The notes under the pieces: generated by a model
Seen by the model: only the letters and a program-made list of their open reading frames with translations
What the model was told of the DNA's origin: nothing
The model's database searches: none
NCBI RefSeq assembly: GCF_008365385.1
Contig: NZ_QOVF01000001.1
Location: 620,001 to 684,000, forward strand
Reading direction: 5' to 3'
Origin: Halopseudomonas laoshanensis
GTDB lineage: Bacteria > Pseudomonadota > Gammaproteobacteria > Pseudomonadales > Pseudomonadaceae
DNA: 64,000 nucleotides
In this document: piece by piece, positions 1 through 7,921 of the stretch
How positions within the stretch are numbered: the stretch's first letter is position 1
Layout: every line of letters begins with the position of its first letter
Translations under genes and position numbers: made by a program

Positions 1-800
1 GGGTTGCCCAACTAGAAGAACGCTTGAATACCCGATTGATTCACCGCTCTACGCGTAACCTGATGGTTACGGACGTGGGTCAACGGTACTACGAACACTG
101 CAGAGCCATGGTGATAGAGGCGCAGGCCGCACAGGAAGTGATTGAGACAGTGCAGGGCGCCCCCAGAGGGGCTGTGCGCATGACTTGCCCGGTGGGTTTG
201 CTGAACTTTCATGTTGGCGAAATGCTGGCTCGGTTTATGGCGATTTACACCGAGGTATCCGTGCAGCTGGAGGCAACCAATCGGCGAGTGGATCTGATTG
301 CCGAAGGCGTCGATCTGGCGCTGCGAGTGCGGCCCCTGCCGTTGGAAGACACTGACCTGGTCAGCAAAACGTTGTCTGACCGGGGGCAGTGCCTGGTTGC
401 CAGTCCTGACCTGGTTGAACGTTATGGCATGCCTGCCTCGCCGCTGGAACTAGCAGACTGGCCTAGCCTGAATCGTGGTACACGAGAAGAGCTGGCGATA
501 TGGACGCTGGAGAGCGAGACCGGGGAGCGTATTCAGGTACGGCATCAGCCCCGGTATTTCACTACAGACATGCTGGCACTCAAATCGGCCGCGCTGGCCG
601 GCGTAGGCGTCGTCCAGCTGCCAGTGCTGATGCTGACCGATGAACTGGCCAGGGGCACATTGGTATCTGTGCTACCTAATTGGCGCCCGCCAAGGGAAGT
701 CATTCACATCGTATTCCCGTCACGGCGCGGCATGTTGCCTTCGGTCAGGGCGCTCATTGACTTTATATCGGCAGAGTACGCGGCGATCGAAGAGGACTAG
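1..800 (+). CDS. LysR-family transcriptional regulator, 5'-truncated by the window edge
   Basis: DNA-binding regulator of the LysR family, cut by the left edge. The reading frame is open back to base 3 and encodes the end of the winged helix-turn-helix (QLEERLNTRLIHRSTRNL), so the TTG at base 24 is only an internal codon. Most of the HTH lies outside the window. The rest is the periplasmic-binding-like effector domain, which opens with the GAPRGAVRMTCPVGL stretch usual for this family and contains the strand SAALAGVGVVQLPVLM. It sits 200 bp upstream of an old-yellow-enzyme reductase on the same strand. That reductase may be a target, although LysR targets are more often divergent. The effector is unknown. 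Confidence 0.93.
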   Translation, partial: VAQLEERLNTRLIHRSTRNLMVTDVGQRYYEHCRAMVIEAQAAQEVIETVQGAPRGAVRMTCPVGLLNFHVGEMLARFMAIYTEVSVQLEATNRRVDLIAEGVDLALRVRPLPLEDTDLVSKTLSDRGQCLVASPDLVERYGMPASPLELADWPSLNRGTREELAIWTLESETGERIQVRHQPRYFTTDMLALKSAALAGVGVVQLPVLMLTDELARGTLVSVLPNWRPPREVIHIVFPSRRGMLPSVRALIDFISAEYAAIEED

Positions 801-1001
801 ACGATGAGGGCTCGTATACAGATTAGGACGACTGTTTAAACCTGTTTCACATAGCTCAACAGAGCCTGTTAAACCGCTTAGCCGCGAGAGTTCGATACGC
901 TTAACTGATCGGCCTCATCGAAAGAATGCATTTTCGTCCTCTACGCTTGGCAACCATACTCGCGGCCTGTAAATCATTCAGTAACGCAAAAGGCCAAGTT
1001 T

Positions 1002-2102
1002 ATGAGCGATGTAATGCACAGTGTTCAATTTGCCAACCAGAAGTTGGCGAACCGGTTTGCACTGGCACCCATGACACGCACCAGCGCCGAGGCGGACGGT
1101 ACCCCTAATCAAGCCATGGCTGATCACTACGAGGCCTACGCCAAAGGCGGCTTTGGCCTGGTGATCACCGAGGGCACCTACACCGATAACGGCGCAAGCC
1201 AGGGCTACGGCAACCAGCCAGGCATCATCAACGACGCCCATGTAGCCGGCTGGAAAACCATTGTCGAGCGCGTGCACGCAGCTGGCAGCAGCATATTCGT
1301 TCAGTTGATGCATGCGGGTTCTCAATTCCAGGCGAACCACTATACCGACCAACCCATTGCGCCCAGTGCGGTTAAGCCAAAAGGTTCGCCCTTGGGCATA
1401 TATGGCGATCAAACCGAGTGGAAGACGCCAAAGAGCATGACCCTTGAGGACATCCAGTTCGCAATCGCGGGGTTCGTTCAGGCGTCGCAAAATGCCCAGG
1501 CGGCCGGTTTTGACGGCATCGAACTGCATGGCGCCAACGGCTACCTGTTGAACCAGTTCCTGAGCACCTATTTCAACCAGCGTGAAGACAGCTACGGCGG
1601 CAGCCTGGAAAACCGCCTGCGTATTATGGTTGAAACCATCAAAGCCATCCGCGCAGTGGTCGGCAAGGACTTCACCCTCGGTATTCGCCTGTCTCAGGTA
1701 GCAGTGACCGATCCTGACTATCAATTACCTGAGGGCGAAGCCGGATTCCGCCAGATCGTCGAGGCGGTGCGCGATGCAGGTGCTGATTTCGTGCATACCA
1801 CCGACGGCGATGTGCGCCGCGCAGCCTTCATCGAAGGGGACAAGTCCCTTGCCGATGTGGCTGCTGAAGTCCAAGGTGTGGCGCTGATCATCAATGGCGA
1901 TATTGACGAAACCAACCACCCCGATTTTGCTGCTGACTACCCACAAGCGTTGCTGGCCATCGGCAAGAAGGCGCTGGCCAATCCCGACTTCGTGCAGCGT
2001 TTGAAAGACGGCAAAGAGATTATGGACATGGACTTCGCCATGCTGCAGCCAAAGGCGACTATTGCTAACGAACAGGCATGGCGGCGCAAGCAGTCGGCCT
2101 AA
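1002..2102 (+). CDS. Old yellow enzyme family alkene reductase / NADH:flavin oxidoreductase
   Basis: FMN-dependent ene-reductase that reduces activated C=C bonds or nitro groups of electrophilic compounds with NAD(P)H in the cytoplasm. It is 366 residues, the full length for the family. Family signatures are the N-terminal NRFALAPMTRTSA, the beta-barrel segment FDGIELHGANGYLLNQFLS, where His176 and Asn179 form the H-x-x-N substrate-anchoring pair of NemA/OYE1-like enzymes, and the following NQREDSYGGSLENR. The C-terminal part (ALLAIGKKALANPDFVQRL) matches the FMN phosphate-binding end. The ATG start at 1002 gives the conserved N-terminus, although its ribosome binding site is weak. The exact substrate cannot be read from the sequence. 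Confidence 0.93.
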   Translation: MSDVMHSVQFANQKLANRFALAPMTRTSAEADGTPNQAMADHYEAYAKGGFGLVITEGTYTDNGASQGYGNQPGIINDAHVAGWKTIVERVHAAGSSIFVQLMHAGSQFQANHYTDQPIAPSAVKPKGSPLGIYGDQTEWKTPKSMTLEDIQFAIAGFVQASQNAQAAGFDGIELHGANGYLLNQFLSTYFNQREDSYGGSLENRLRIMVETIKAIRAVVGKDFTLGIRLSQVAVTDPDYQLPEGEAGFRQIVEAVRDAGADFVHTTDGDVRRAAFIEGDKSLADVAAEVQGVALIINGDIDETNHPDFAADYPQALLAIGKKALANPDFVQRLKDGKEIMDMDFAMLQPKATIANEQAWRRKQSA

Positions 2103-2257
2103 GCTAGCATTTAGTACGGCCGCGTTCGGCACGGCACCTCGCTATTGTAGGTGCCGGCAAAACATCAACGAAGCGGACGAGCGCATGCGCAAGAGCGATG
2201 TGAAATATCGTTTCGTGATCGACATGGCGACGTTGAAGGCCGCCTAACAGGCTCGCA

Positions 2258-2289
2258 GTACGGGCGCGGCCCTGCTTCCGCGCCCGTAC
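2258..2289. terminator. 12-bp perfect inverted repeat, possible terminator
   Basis: GTACGGGCGCGG is followed after 8 bases by its exact reverse complement. It lies in the gap after the ene-reductase gene. No T-run follows, so it could be a Rho-assisted terminator or a generic palindrome. Confidence 0.45.
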
Positions 2290-2333
2290 GCTAGCGCTCG
2301 TACGGTCTTGCGGGCTTGCCCGCGCCGTCTACC

Positions 2334-2348
2334 CACAACGTAGTTGTG
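2334..2348. promoter_or_regulatory. CACAACGTAGTTGTG palindrome upstream of the Mrr-like gene
   Basis: A 15-bp palindrome with 7-bp arms lies about 65 bp before the endonuclease start. The same element, with C for T near the centre, recurs at 5607-5621 upstream of the decayed copy of this gene. It is therefore probably an operator or transcript element belonging to the gene. Confidence 0.45.
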
Positions 2349-2412
2349 GTGTTTGCAGACGGGAAGGTTTACCTTTATGGGAAGGCATTATGCCACTCTC
2401 AGGAGCCCATGG

Positions 2413-3273
2413 ATGGCGCGCAAACGTACTTCAACCTTTGAAGACCTGGTAACCCTCCTTTCACGACTGCCCTGGTGGGCAAGTCTGCTGATTGGCGTTG
2501 TCAGTTGGCTGATCCTGCGGCCCGTTGCTACCAGTCCTATGGCTGCTCCCGCAGGCGCCACGCTCGATGACCTCTCCGGAATAATGCTCAGCCAGGCCTG
2601 GCGCGTCTTCGCGATGTTCGGCCAATACCTGATCCCGATTATCTGTCTCTTTGGCGCCATAGGCTCCATCGTTGGCCGCCAGAGCCGCAAGAAACTACTT
2701 AACAACGTCAAATCAGCTACCCAGCCCGGCAAAGCCATAGATGGCCTCGGCTGGCGGGAGTTCGAGCACCTGATTGGTGAGGCTTTTCGAAGAAAGGGCT
2801 ACAGCATCACTGAAACCGGAGGCAACGGCGCAGACGGCGGAATAGATCTCATCCTGCGCAAGAGCGGGGAAAAGTATCTGGTGCAGTGCAAACATTGGCG
2901 CTCGATGAAGGTAGGCGTACCGGTAGTGCGGGAGTTCTTTGGTGCGATGGCGGTTGAGGGTGCTGCCGGTGGTTTCGTTGTTACCTCTGGGCAGTTCACT
3001 GCAGAGGCTAAGAGCTTTGCGGAGGGGCGCAATATTCAGTTGGTGGATGGTGGCAATCTCAAACGTCTATTGGCGAACCGCAACCCGACAAGCTCTGTTA
3101 CTGAGCTCGATAGGACTTCGAAGCCAGCACCGCAGCCAGTAGAGGCAGAGCCTGCTTGCCCCTTGTGCAAGAGCGCAATGATCAAACGGACTGCGAGGAA
3201 AGGTGCCAATGCTGGAAATGTATTTTGGGGGTGTGGGACTTATCCAAAATGCCGTGGGGTGGTGAATGTCTGA
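2413..3273 (+). CDS. Mrr-like restriction endonuclease with N-terminal membrane segments and C-terminal zinc finger
   Basis: Predicted membrane-anchored nuclease of 286 residues. Two hydrophobic segments near residues 18-35 and 55-75 precede an Mrr-type catalytic domain at about 105-215. Its core is readable as the GWREFEHLIGEAFRRKGY helix, then GGNGADGGIDLIL and KYLVQCKHWR, giving the D-x(n)-Q-x-K pattern of the PD-(D/E)XK fold. A topoisomerase-type zinc ribbon ends the protein (CPLCKSAM, then CGTYPKCRG). The start at 2413 has AGGAG seven bases upstream. Mrr proteins act as type IV restriction enzymes on modified DNA. The membrane-plus-zinc-ribbon form is widespread and its role is less certain. 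The next gene overlaps its end by 8 bp. Confidence 0.85.
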   Translation: MARKRTSTFEDLVTLLSRLPWWASLLIGVVSWLILRPVATSPMAAPAGATLDDLSGIMLSQAWRVFAMFGQYLIPIICLFGAIGSIVGRQSRKKLLNNVKSATQPGKAIDGLGWREFEHLIGEAFRRKGYSITETGGNGADGGIDLILRKSGEKYLVQCKHWRSMKVGVPVVREFFGAMAVEGAAGGFVVTSGQFTAEAKSFAEGRNIQLVDGGNLKRLLANRNPTSSVTELDRTSKPAPQPVEAEPACPLCKSAMIKRTARKGANAGNVFWGCGTYPKCRGVVNV

Positions 3274-3916
3274 TCGCAAAAAAAAGCTGGAAGAGCTGTT
3301 GCTGCGCGCCGATTGGGATGATGCGCCCCTTCGGGCGCGGCAGAAGCGGGGCAGTCACAAAGGAATGTGGCTATCTTTTTTGGCGGTATGTATCGCATTT
3401 GTCGCCGTTGCCAACTATCTCGACTCGAAGCAATTGAGTCGCCAGAACATTCACACCTTAGCAAGCGAATCTCGGGTCGTTACCCGTGTCACGGCAACAG
3501 CGCAGGATGAAGCCAAACCAGCTGCGATTTCTCAGGCGAGCAAGCAGAAAGTGGATAGCTATGACGAGCAGGTCAAGCGCCTCCTGGCTGAACCTACGGA
3601 AGGGCCATCTACCACCCAACCCAAACAAACCGTGTTCAACGACGTTAACTACATTCCGGTGAAGCAGGTGAATACAGTCAGCATGGGAGTGGCACGTCCG
3701 CCCGCCGCATCGCAGTTAAGCCCAGTCTCGCGGCACGGATATGTCACGGTGGTTCAGGAAACGAAGCCGAGTTGCTGGCCGTACAAGCCTGGCAGTATCA
3801 GTTGTCGCAATTTCAAGAAAGCCATGAAGAGTGGGCATAACCAGCTCTGCTACAACAGCGCGCATAGCTACACAGAAGCGTGCCGCCGCGCTGCGCTCTA
3901 CAACCCTGTGCAATGA
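3266..3916 (+). CDS. Hypothetical single-pass membrane protein coupled to the Mrr-like gene
   Basis: I do not recognise this 216-residue protein. A charged cytoplasmic N-terminus (MSDRKKKLEELLLRADWDD) is followed by one transmembrane helix near residues 36-52. A long low-complexity linker leads to a C-terminal module with four cysteines spaced as if for two disulfides (CWPYKPGSISC, then CYNSAHSYTEAC). The predicted topology is N-in, so the cysteine module would be periplasmic. The ATG overlaps the last 8 bases of the endonuclease gene, which suggests translational coupling and a shared function. A role as a partner or regulator of the nuclease is inference only. Confidence 0.75.
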   Translation: MSDRKKKLEELLLRADWDDAPLRARQKRGSHKGMWLSFLAVCIAFVAVANYLDSKQLSRQNIHTLASESRVVTRVTATAQDEAKPAAISQASKQKVDSYDEQVKRLLAEPTEGPSTTQPKQTVFNDVNYIPVKQVNTVSMGVARPPAASQLSPVSRHGYVTVVQETKPSCWPYKPGSISCRNFKKAMKSGHNQLCYNSAHSYTEACRRAALYNPVQ

Positions 3917-4018
3917 ATGCCGAAGGGGAAATGAAGCCAACTGGAAATTTCGCAGCGCGATTCTTAATAAACCAAAGAAATGACTTTTGGAATGCAGGTT
4001 AAAAAAGGATATACGCAC

Positions 4019-5383
4019 ATGGAACGGCCCGAATACGTAATTCAAGCTGAAGTAGCCCGCCTGATACCCGTGGTAGCCGATACCAACCGAGAGCAACGCG
4101 CGGCTTCGATTTTGCTTGCAGCGCTGCGTGGTGTTTATGAATTCCGGCAGATGATGTTTGCTTCAATCGGGCATCGAGTTGCCGCTCGTGCCCGGATGGG
4201 AGCCTGGACTGAGGTAGCGCTGGAATGTGATTTGGACATACCCAAAAAGGATCGCCCTGACGGCCTGGTACAGATCGTGACCGGCAACAAACAATGGTCC
4301 GCATTGATTGAGGCGAAGATCGGCAACAACGAAGTAGGCGAAGAGCAGCTAAAACGTTATCTGTTGCAAGCCAAGAAGAACAAAATCGATGCCGTCATTA
4401 CCATCACTAACCAATTTGTAGCCTTGCCAACCCATCACCCCGTGAAGCTTCCCAAAACGTTGCTGAAAGGCATTGAGCTCTATCATTGGTCTTGGATGTA
4501 CGCCGTTACGCAGGCGACTTTGCTTCTGGATTCAGGCGACATTACTTCACCCGACCAAAGATTCATTCTTGAAGAAGTGCTCCGTTATTTCAGCCACGAC
4601 TCCAGCGGCGTAACGCGGTTCGACAGTATGAATCGTGAGTGGAAGGACGTAGTTGCCAAGGTGAAAAGCGGAGCCGTGCTGGGGAAGAGCACTGAAGAGG
4701 TAGAAAACACGGTCTCGAGCTGGCATCAGGAACAGCGTGACTTGAGCCTTGTCATGAGTCGCAAGCTCGGCCGGCAGGTGAAACAGAAAATCAGCAAGAC
4801 CCACCGCAATGAACCTGTCCTGCGCCTCAAGGAAGACTGTGAGTTACTTGCTAAAGAGCACAAGCTTATCTGTTGCTTGACGATACCTGATGCTGCTGCC
4901 GACCTGGATATCACCGCCGACCTGACCAAACGCACCATCACCTGCTCAATGCGCTTGAGCGCCCCACAGGACAAAGTGCGCAGTTCGGCACGTGTGAATT
5001 GGCTGATCAAGCAAGTTAGCAAAGCCAATGCGGAAGGATTTTACGTCAAAGCAATCCGCCCTGGCCGAGCAGAGGAAACCCAAACGCCGCTGGCGAAGCT
5101 ACTAGCTGACGGCAACGCCCTGGAGACGCTTTCCACCAACGTGGTGCCCAGCGCTTTTGAAGTCTTTTACATGGCCGATCTGGGGGCGCGCTTCTCCGGG
5201 GCGAGAATCTTTATCGAAGAGCTGGAAAAGGCGGTGCCGCATTTTTATCAGGAGGTTGGGCAGAGCCTTAGGGCTTGGGTGGCGCCGCCTCCGAAATTGC
5301 AGAAGCGTGATCCGGTTGAAGTGATGGGGATAGAAGATAGTGAGGAGGCTGAGGAGGCTGCCGCAGAGTCAGTTGGTGGTTGA
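4019..5383 (+). CDS. Hypothetical protein with probable PD-(D/E)XK nuclease-like N-terminus
   Basis: Soluble protein of 454 residues. I chose the ATG at 4019 because AAGGAT lies 8 bases upstream and the sequence from MERPEYVIQAEVARL looks native. In the first 130 residues RPDGLVQIV is followed by WSALIEAKIGNNEVGEEQL, the D...E-x-K arrangement of the PD-(D/E)XK nuclease fold. The rest is unassigned, and the C-terminus is rich in glutamate and alanine. It lies about 100 bp after the membrane protein gene on the same strand, so the three genes may form a restriction or defence locus. Comparable proteins are often annotated as hypothetical or stress-response proteins. Nuclease activity is inferred from motif spacing alone. 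Confidence 0.7.
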   Translation: MERPEYVIQAEVARLIPVVADTNREQRAASILLAALRGVYEFRQMMFASIGHRVAARARMGAWTEVALECDLDIPKKDRPDGLVQIVTGNKQWSALIEAKIGNNEVGEEQLKRYLLQAKKNKIDAVITITNQFVALPTHHPVKLPKTLLKGIELYHWSWMYAVTQATLLLDSGDITSPDQRFILEEVLRYFSHDSSGVTRFDSMNREWKDVVAKVKSGAVLGKSTEEVENTVSSWHQEQRDLSLVMSRKLGRQVKQKISKTHRNEPVLRLKEDCELLAKEHKLICCLTIPDAAADLDITADLTKRTITCSMRLSAPQDKVRSSARVNWLIKQVSKANAEGFYVKAIRPGRAEETQTPLAKLLADGNALETLSTNVVPSAFEVFYMADLGARFSGARIFIEELEKAVPHFYQEVGQSLRAWVAPPPKLQKRDPVEVMGIEDSEEAEEAAAESVGG

Positions 5384-5422
5384 GTGCAGGGAAAATGTTC
5401 GTGACAGGTTACAAGCATGGGA

Positions 5423-5446
5423 AAGATCAATCTGTCCCCCTTTTCC
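5423..5446. repeat. REP/RAYT-like motif, AAGATCAATCTGTCCCC followed by a pyrimidine tract
   Basis: The AATCTGTCCCC-plus-T-tract motif resembles repeats found around REP-associated tyrosine transposase elements. A related element that shares AAGATCAAT lies at 11158-11185. No transposase gene accompanies either copy, so this is a tentative call. Confidence 0.3.
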
Positions 5447-5606
5447 TCCAGAACCGGGCTAGATGAAAATTATCCGGGGCGCGCAATCAGCTAGAGAAGG
5501 TAGGCCAAGTCGACCAAAAATGTCAGCATTATGCGCGTGGCCAGCAAACGTTGGCAGAGCCTATGCGCGCGGCCCCTGCAACACAAAAACCGTTGCTGTG
5601 AATCCT

Positions 5607-5760
5607 CACAACGCAGTTGTGACGCTTATAGGCTGGAGCGGTTATTTCAGGACAGACCATCATGTCTCTCTCAGGAGCCCATGGTTGGCGCGGAAACATA
5701 CTCTGCGTTCGAAGACTTGATCCCCATCTCTAGCCTTGGCGGGCGAGTTTGCTAATTGAT
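5607..5760 (+). pseudogene. Decayed duplicate of the 5' end of the Mrr-like endonuclease gene
   Basis: This stretch repeats the upstream palindrome (CACAACGCAGTTGTG), the leader with TCAGGAGCCCATGG, and the first roughly 75 coding bases of the gene at 2413, with many substitutions. The start codon has become TTG at 5685, and a frame change after about ten codons leads to a stop. The copy then ends. The rest of the 5384-5942 gap holds no convincing gene. The remnant suggests an old tandem duplication, or deletion of a second related locus that once ended here. Confidence 0.7.
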
Positions 5761-5942
5761 GATATCGGTTGATTCATTAGGTTGCTGTTTGGTCGCGACT
5801 TTGATGCGTACCATAGGCAAGACCTGCCTCAAGCCATTTCGTTTTCCTAGAAAAATCGACATCAGTGCGAACACAAGGATAGGTATCAGGGACGTTAAGG
5901 AAAGTTCGAAATATCCTATACTCATAACGTGAGTGCGGATGC

Positions 5943-6470
5943 TTATATATAGTTTATAAGAAAGATAAAAAGCAATATTGCTAGAAGCCCAGCAGCAACA
6001 CCATATAGCTCTGGAAAGACTTTGTTGGCCGTCTTTATTAGACCTTTGTCAATGAAATAATACTGGTGAAAAGTGGTGTGAATTTTTTCGCAAACGTTGA
6101 GAGTATTTAATAATGATCTATTACTGATTTCGTCCTGTTTATTCTTCGACATAAGATCAAAGTCAAGATCGCGTAACGGTAGTAGGATTGTAGAAGATAT
6201 TATTTCTGATTTCACATGATAATTTATCTGGGTAATTCGAATTTCAATGTCTGAGAGTTTTGCCGAGTACAGCGTTTCAATTTTACTGGCATTACTACTT
6301 TTTGTTGCGACGGTTTTCTCAAGCCAGTCATTTAGCTTTTCGAGCTTGTCTATTATCGAATCTTTCTGTTTAAGTGCTTCGCTTCTATGTAAAGCTATAT
6401 GGTCTTTAGAGATAACAAAGATCCAACCAAGAACTAATGTTATGAAAGCTACCCAAGGACTTATAGTCAT
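5943..6470 (-). CDS. Two-TM coiled-coil protein, third gene of an AT-rich operon
   Basis: Unrecognised 175-residue protein. A transmembrane helix lies at residues 5-20 (WVAFITLVLGWIFVI). A long, probably coiled-coil region at about 28-95 is rich in Lys, Glu, Ile and Ser. A second hydrophobic helix ends the protein (VAAGLLAILLFIFLINYI). It would span the membrane twice with the coiled coil on one side. Its start is adjacent to the stop of the STAS-like gene, so it is the last gene of a three-gene minus-strand operon. The DNA is visibly AT-rich (one 60-bp line counted at 38% GC), unlike the flanking genes, which suggests acquisition. A role as membrane sensor or effector is inference. Confidence 0.75.
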   Translation of the reverse strand: MTISPWVAFITLVLGWIFVISKDHIALHRSEALKQKDSIIDKLEKLNDWLEKTVATKSSNASKIETLYSAKLSDIEIRITQINYHVKSEIISSTILLPLRDLDFDLMSKNKQDEISNRSLLNTLNVCEKIHTTFHQYYFIDKGLIKTANKVFPELYGVAAGLLAILLFIFLINYI

Positions 6471-6806
6471 CTAGACTTCCATGTCACGTGCGGCGGCAGA
6501 AATTCGATCGGCGATTATCTCTTCTATTGATTTTACTAAAGAGTGTGAATACGTAAGTCTTTCTTCTAGATCCTTTGCAGTAAAACCCTCTTCACGAATC
6601 AGGCCGCCAAAAGCTTCATCTAAAAAAGACCGACCATATCGATTGTAGCCATCCAGAACTACATGGACACTGCCATGTTTTAATAGCGCAGGAACTAAAA
6701 TCCGGCGCCTAAAAGCTTCTCCGCTAGTATCCCCGTCGACATCGATCGTTCGACCGTAAGGAGCTGAATTAAATTCTTTAACAATTATAAGATCATAAGG
6801 AGTCAT
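6471..6806 (-). CDS. STAS-like DUF4325 domain protein
   Basis: Small cytoplasmic protein of 111 residues that fits the STAS-like DUF4325 family. It begins YDLIIVKEFNSAPYGRTIDVDGDTSG, followed by EAFRRRILVPAL, a strand VHVVLDGYNRYG and a helix SFLDEAFGGLIREEGF. This is the order seen in anti-sigma-antagonist-like folds with the DEAFG signature. Proteins of this family usually sit beside or are fused to GHKL ATPases, as here, where the start overlaps the ATPase stop by 4 bp. By analogy with SpoIIAA and SpoIIAB it may be a phosphorylation-controlled switch partner of the ATPase. That is inference, because no sigma factor or phosphatase gene is adjacent. Confidence 0.85.
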   Translation of the reverse strand: MTPYDLIIVKEFNSAPYGRTIDVDGDTSGEAFRRRILVPALLKHGSVHVVLDGYNRYGRSFLDEAFGGLIREEGFTAKDLEERLTYSHSLVKSIEEIIADRISAAARDMEV

Positions 6807-7921
6807 TTTATTTCAATGTTCCACTGAAAAAGTGTGCCTTCAAGTTTTTTTGGAAGATGAAAAAGTTCGAAATGTTTGGTGTCGTAAAATTTATAGAGCC
6901 CATTATTGCTAAAGATCCATAGTTTTCCACCTTCTGTCTCCGAAACTAAGGCTCTGATGCTCTTACTGCCTTGACCATGCTTTTTCTCTTTGGTTCCAGT
7001 CACGTCGGCCTGGAGAGATAGGTGTATTAGCTGGGAATCCTTCAGATCCTTACGGATTGTAGGCAAAAGCCCAGAACTTATCAACTCTGGCTTTTTTTCA
7101 ATTAATTCCTGATAAACTTCTGGATAACTGGTTTTCAATGCGTCCACTACCCACGTACGTCGTAATACGGTTTTAGGAATTCCAACTCCGTTGTCGTATA
7201 TGGCCAAATATAGTTGCTTTCCTTGTACTTGACACAGCAGCCACCAACGGCGCTCTTGATTGGTGTTGTTGCTGTCTGGATAGGCATGGCGGTTAACATT
7301 GTTTATTGTTTCTGATACGGCGTCGCCAAAAACATGTTCGGTTTCCGGGTTCAGCTTTCCGTCATATATTTTGTCTCTTATATAGTCAAGTATGTCTTCC
7401 ATGTAGTCTTTTTTTGTACTTGATACTATGGGGAGGTGTTTGTAGGATTTAGGTGTGTATTTTGATATGCGAGACTTTATTACTTTGGGGAAATTTAGCC
7501 GGCACAAAGTTGAACGAACGGTGTCAGATGAGCTTGGTAATCTTATGATTGATTGTCTCGTGTTGTTATAGCGACTTTTTTCTGAGGCAATTTCTAACGC
7601 GGCGTAAGTGGCTATCAAAGCAGCCCCCGTTACTTGCTTTGTTTCTGAGAAATCTATAGAGCACGGTTGGAAGGGGATATATTTCTTTATATCCTGAATG
7701 AAGCGCAAAGTTCTTGTGAGTGCGTCGGCGGATTGTTCGTCGCCACCATAGATACAAAGCTTCTCTGGCGCCGGTATGGACTTATATCCCAAAAAACTTT
7801 TTTCTTGATTCGGTTTTTTATCGAGAAAGTATTTTTTATTTTTTCTTTTCAGCGCCGTTAGATGCCGTCTTGTTGAAGCTTTAATGAGAGTTAGTTTTTG
7901 TTCTGTTTTTAATAGCTTCAT
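6803..7921 (-). CDS. GHKL-type ATP-binding protein, first gene of the DUF4325 operon
   Basis: Protein of 372 residues with a basic, lysine-rich N-terminus, a middle region of unknown fold and a C-terminal GHKL ATPase domain. The ATPase N-box is ETINNVNRHAYPDS, the G1 box is LAIYDNGVGIPKTVL, and the G2 region is KEKKHGQGSKSIRALV. There is no obvious phospho-acceptor histidine domain or membrane segment, so it resembles anti-sigma-factor-type kinases more than a sensor kinase. It leads an operon with the DUF4325 and two-TM genes and shares their low GC. No Shine-Dalgarno sequence is clear before the ATG at 7921. The cellular role is unknown. A stress switch or a phage-defence module are both open. 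Confidence 0.8.
   Translation of the reverse strand: MKLLKTEQKLTLIKASTRRHLTALKRKNKKYFLDKKPNQEKSFLGYKSIPAPEKLCIYGGDEQSADALTRTLRFIQDIKKYIPFQPCSIDFSETKQVTGAALIATYAALEIASEKSRYNNTRQSIIRLPSSSDTVRSTLCRLNFPKVIKSRISKYTPKSYKHLPIVSSTKKDYMEDILDYIRDKIYDGKLNPETEHVFGDAVSETINNVNRHAYPDSNNTNQERRWWLLCQVQGKQLYLAIYDNGVGIPKTVLRRTWVVDALKTSYPEVYQELIEKKPELISSGLLPTIRKDLKDSQLIHLSLQADVTGTKEKKHGQGSKSIRALVSETEGGKLWIFSNNGLYKFYDTKHFELFHLPKKLEGTLFQWNIEIK

Noticed and set aside
2062-2247. Short plus-strand frame after the ene-reductase
   Set aside because: It overlaps the reductase end and has no ribosome site or conserved sequence.
5943-7921. Assignment of the AT-rich operon to a known defence system such as CBASS, Gabija or a standard partner-switch sigma module
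   Set aside because: There is no nucleotide cyclase, helicase, nuclease, sigma factor or phosphatase in the operon, so no known type fits.
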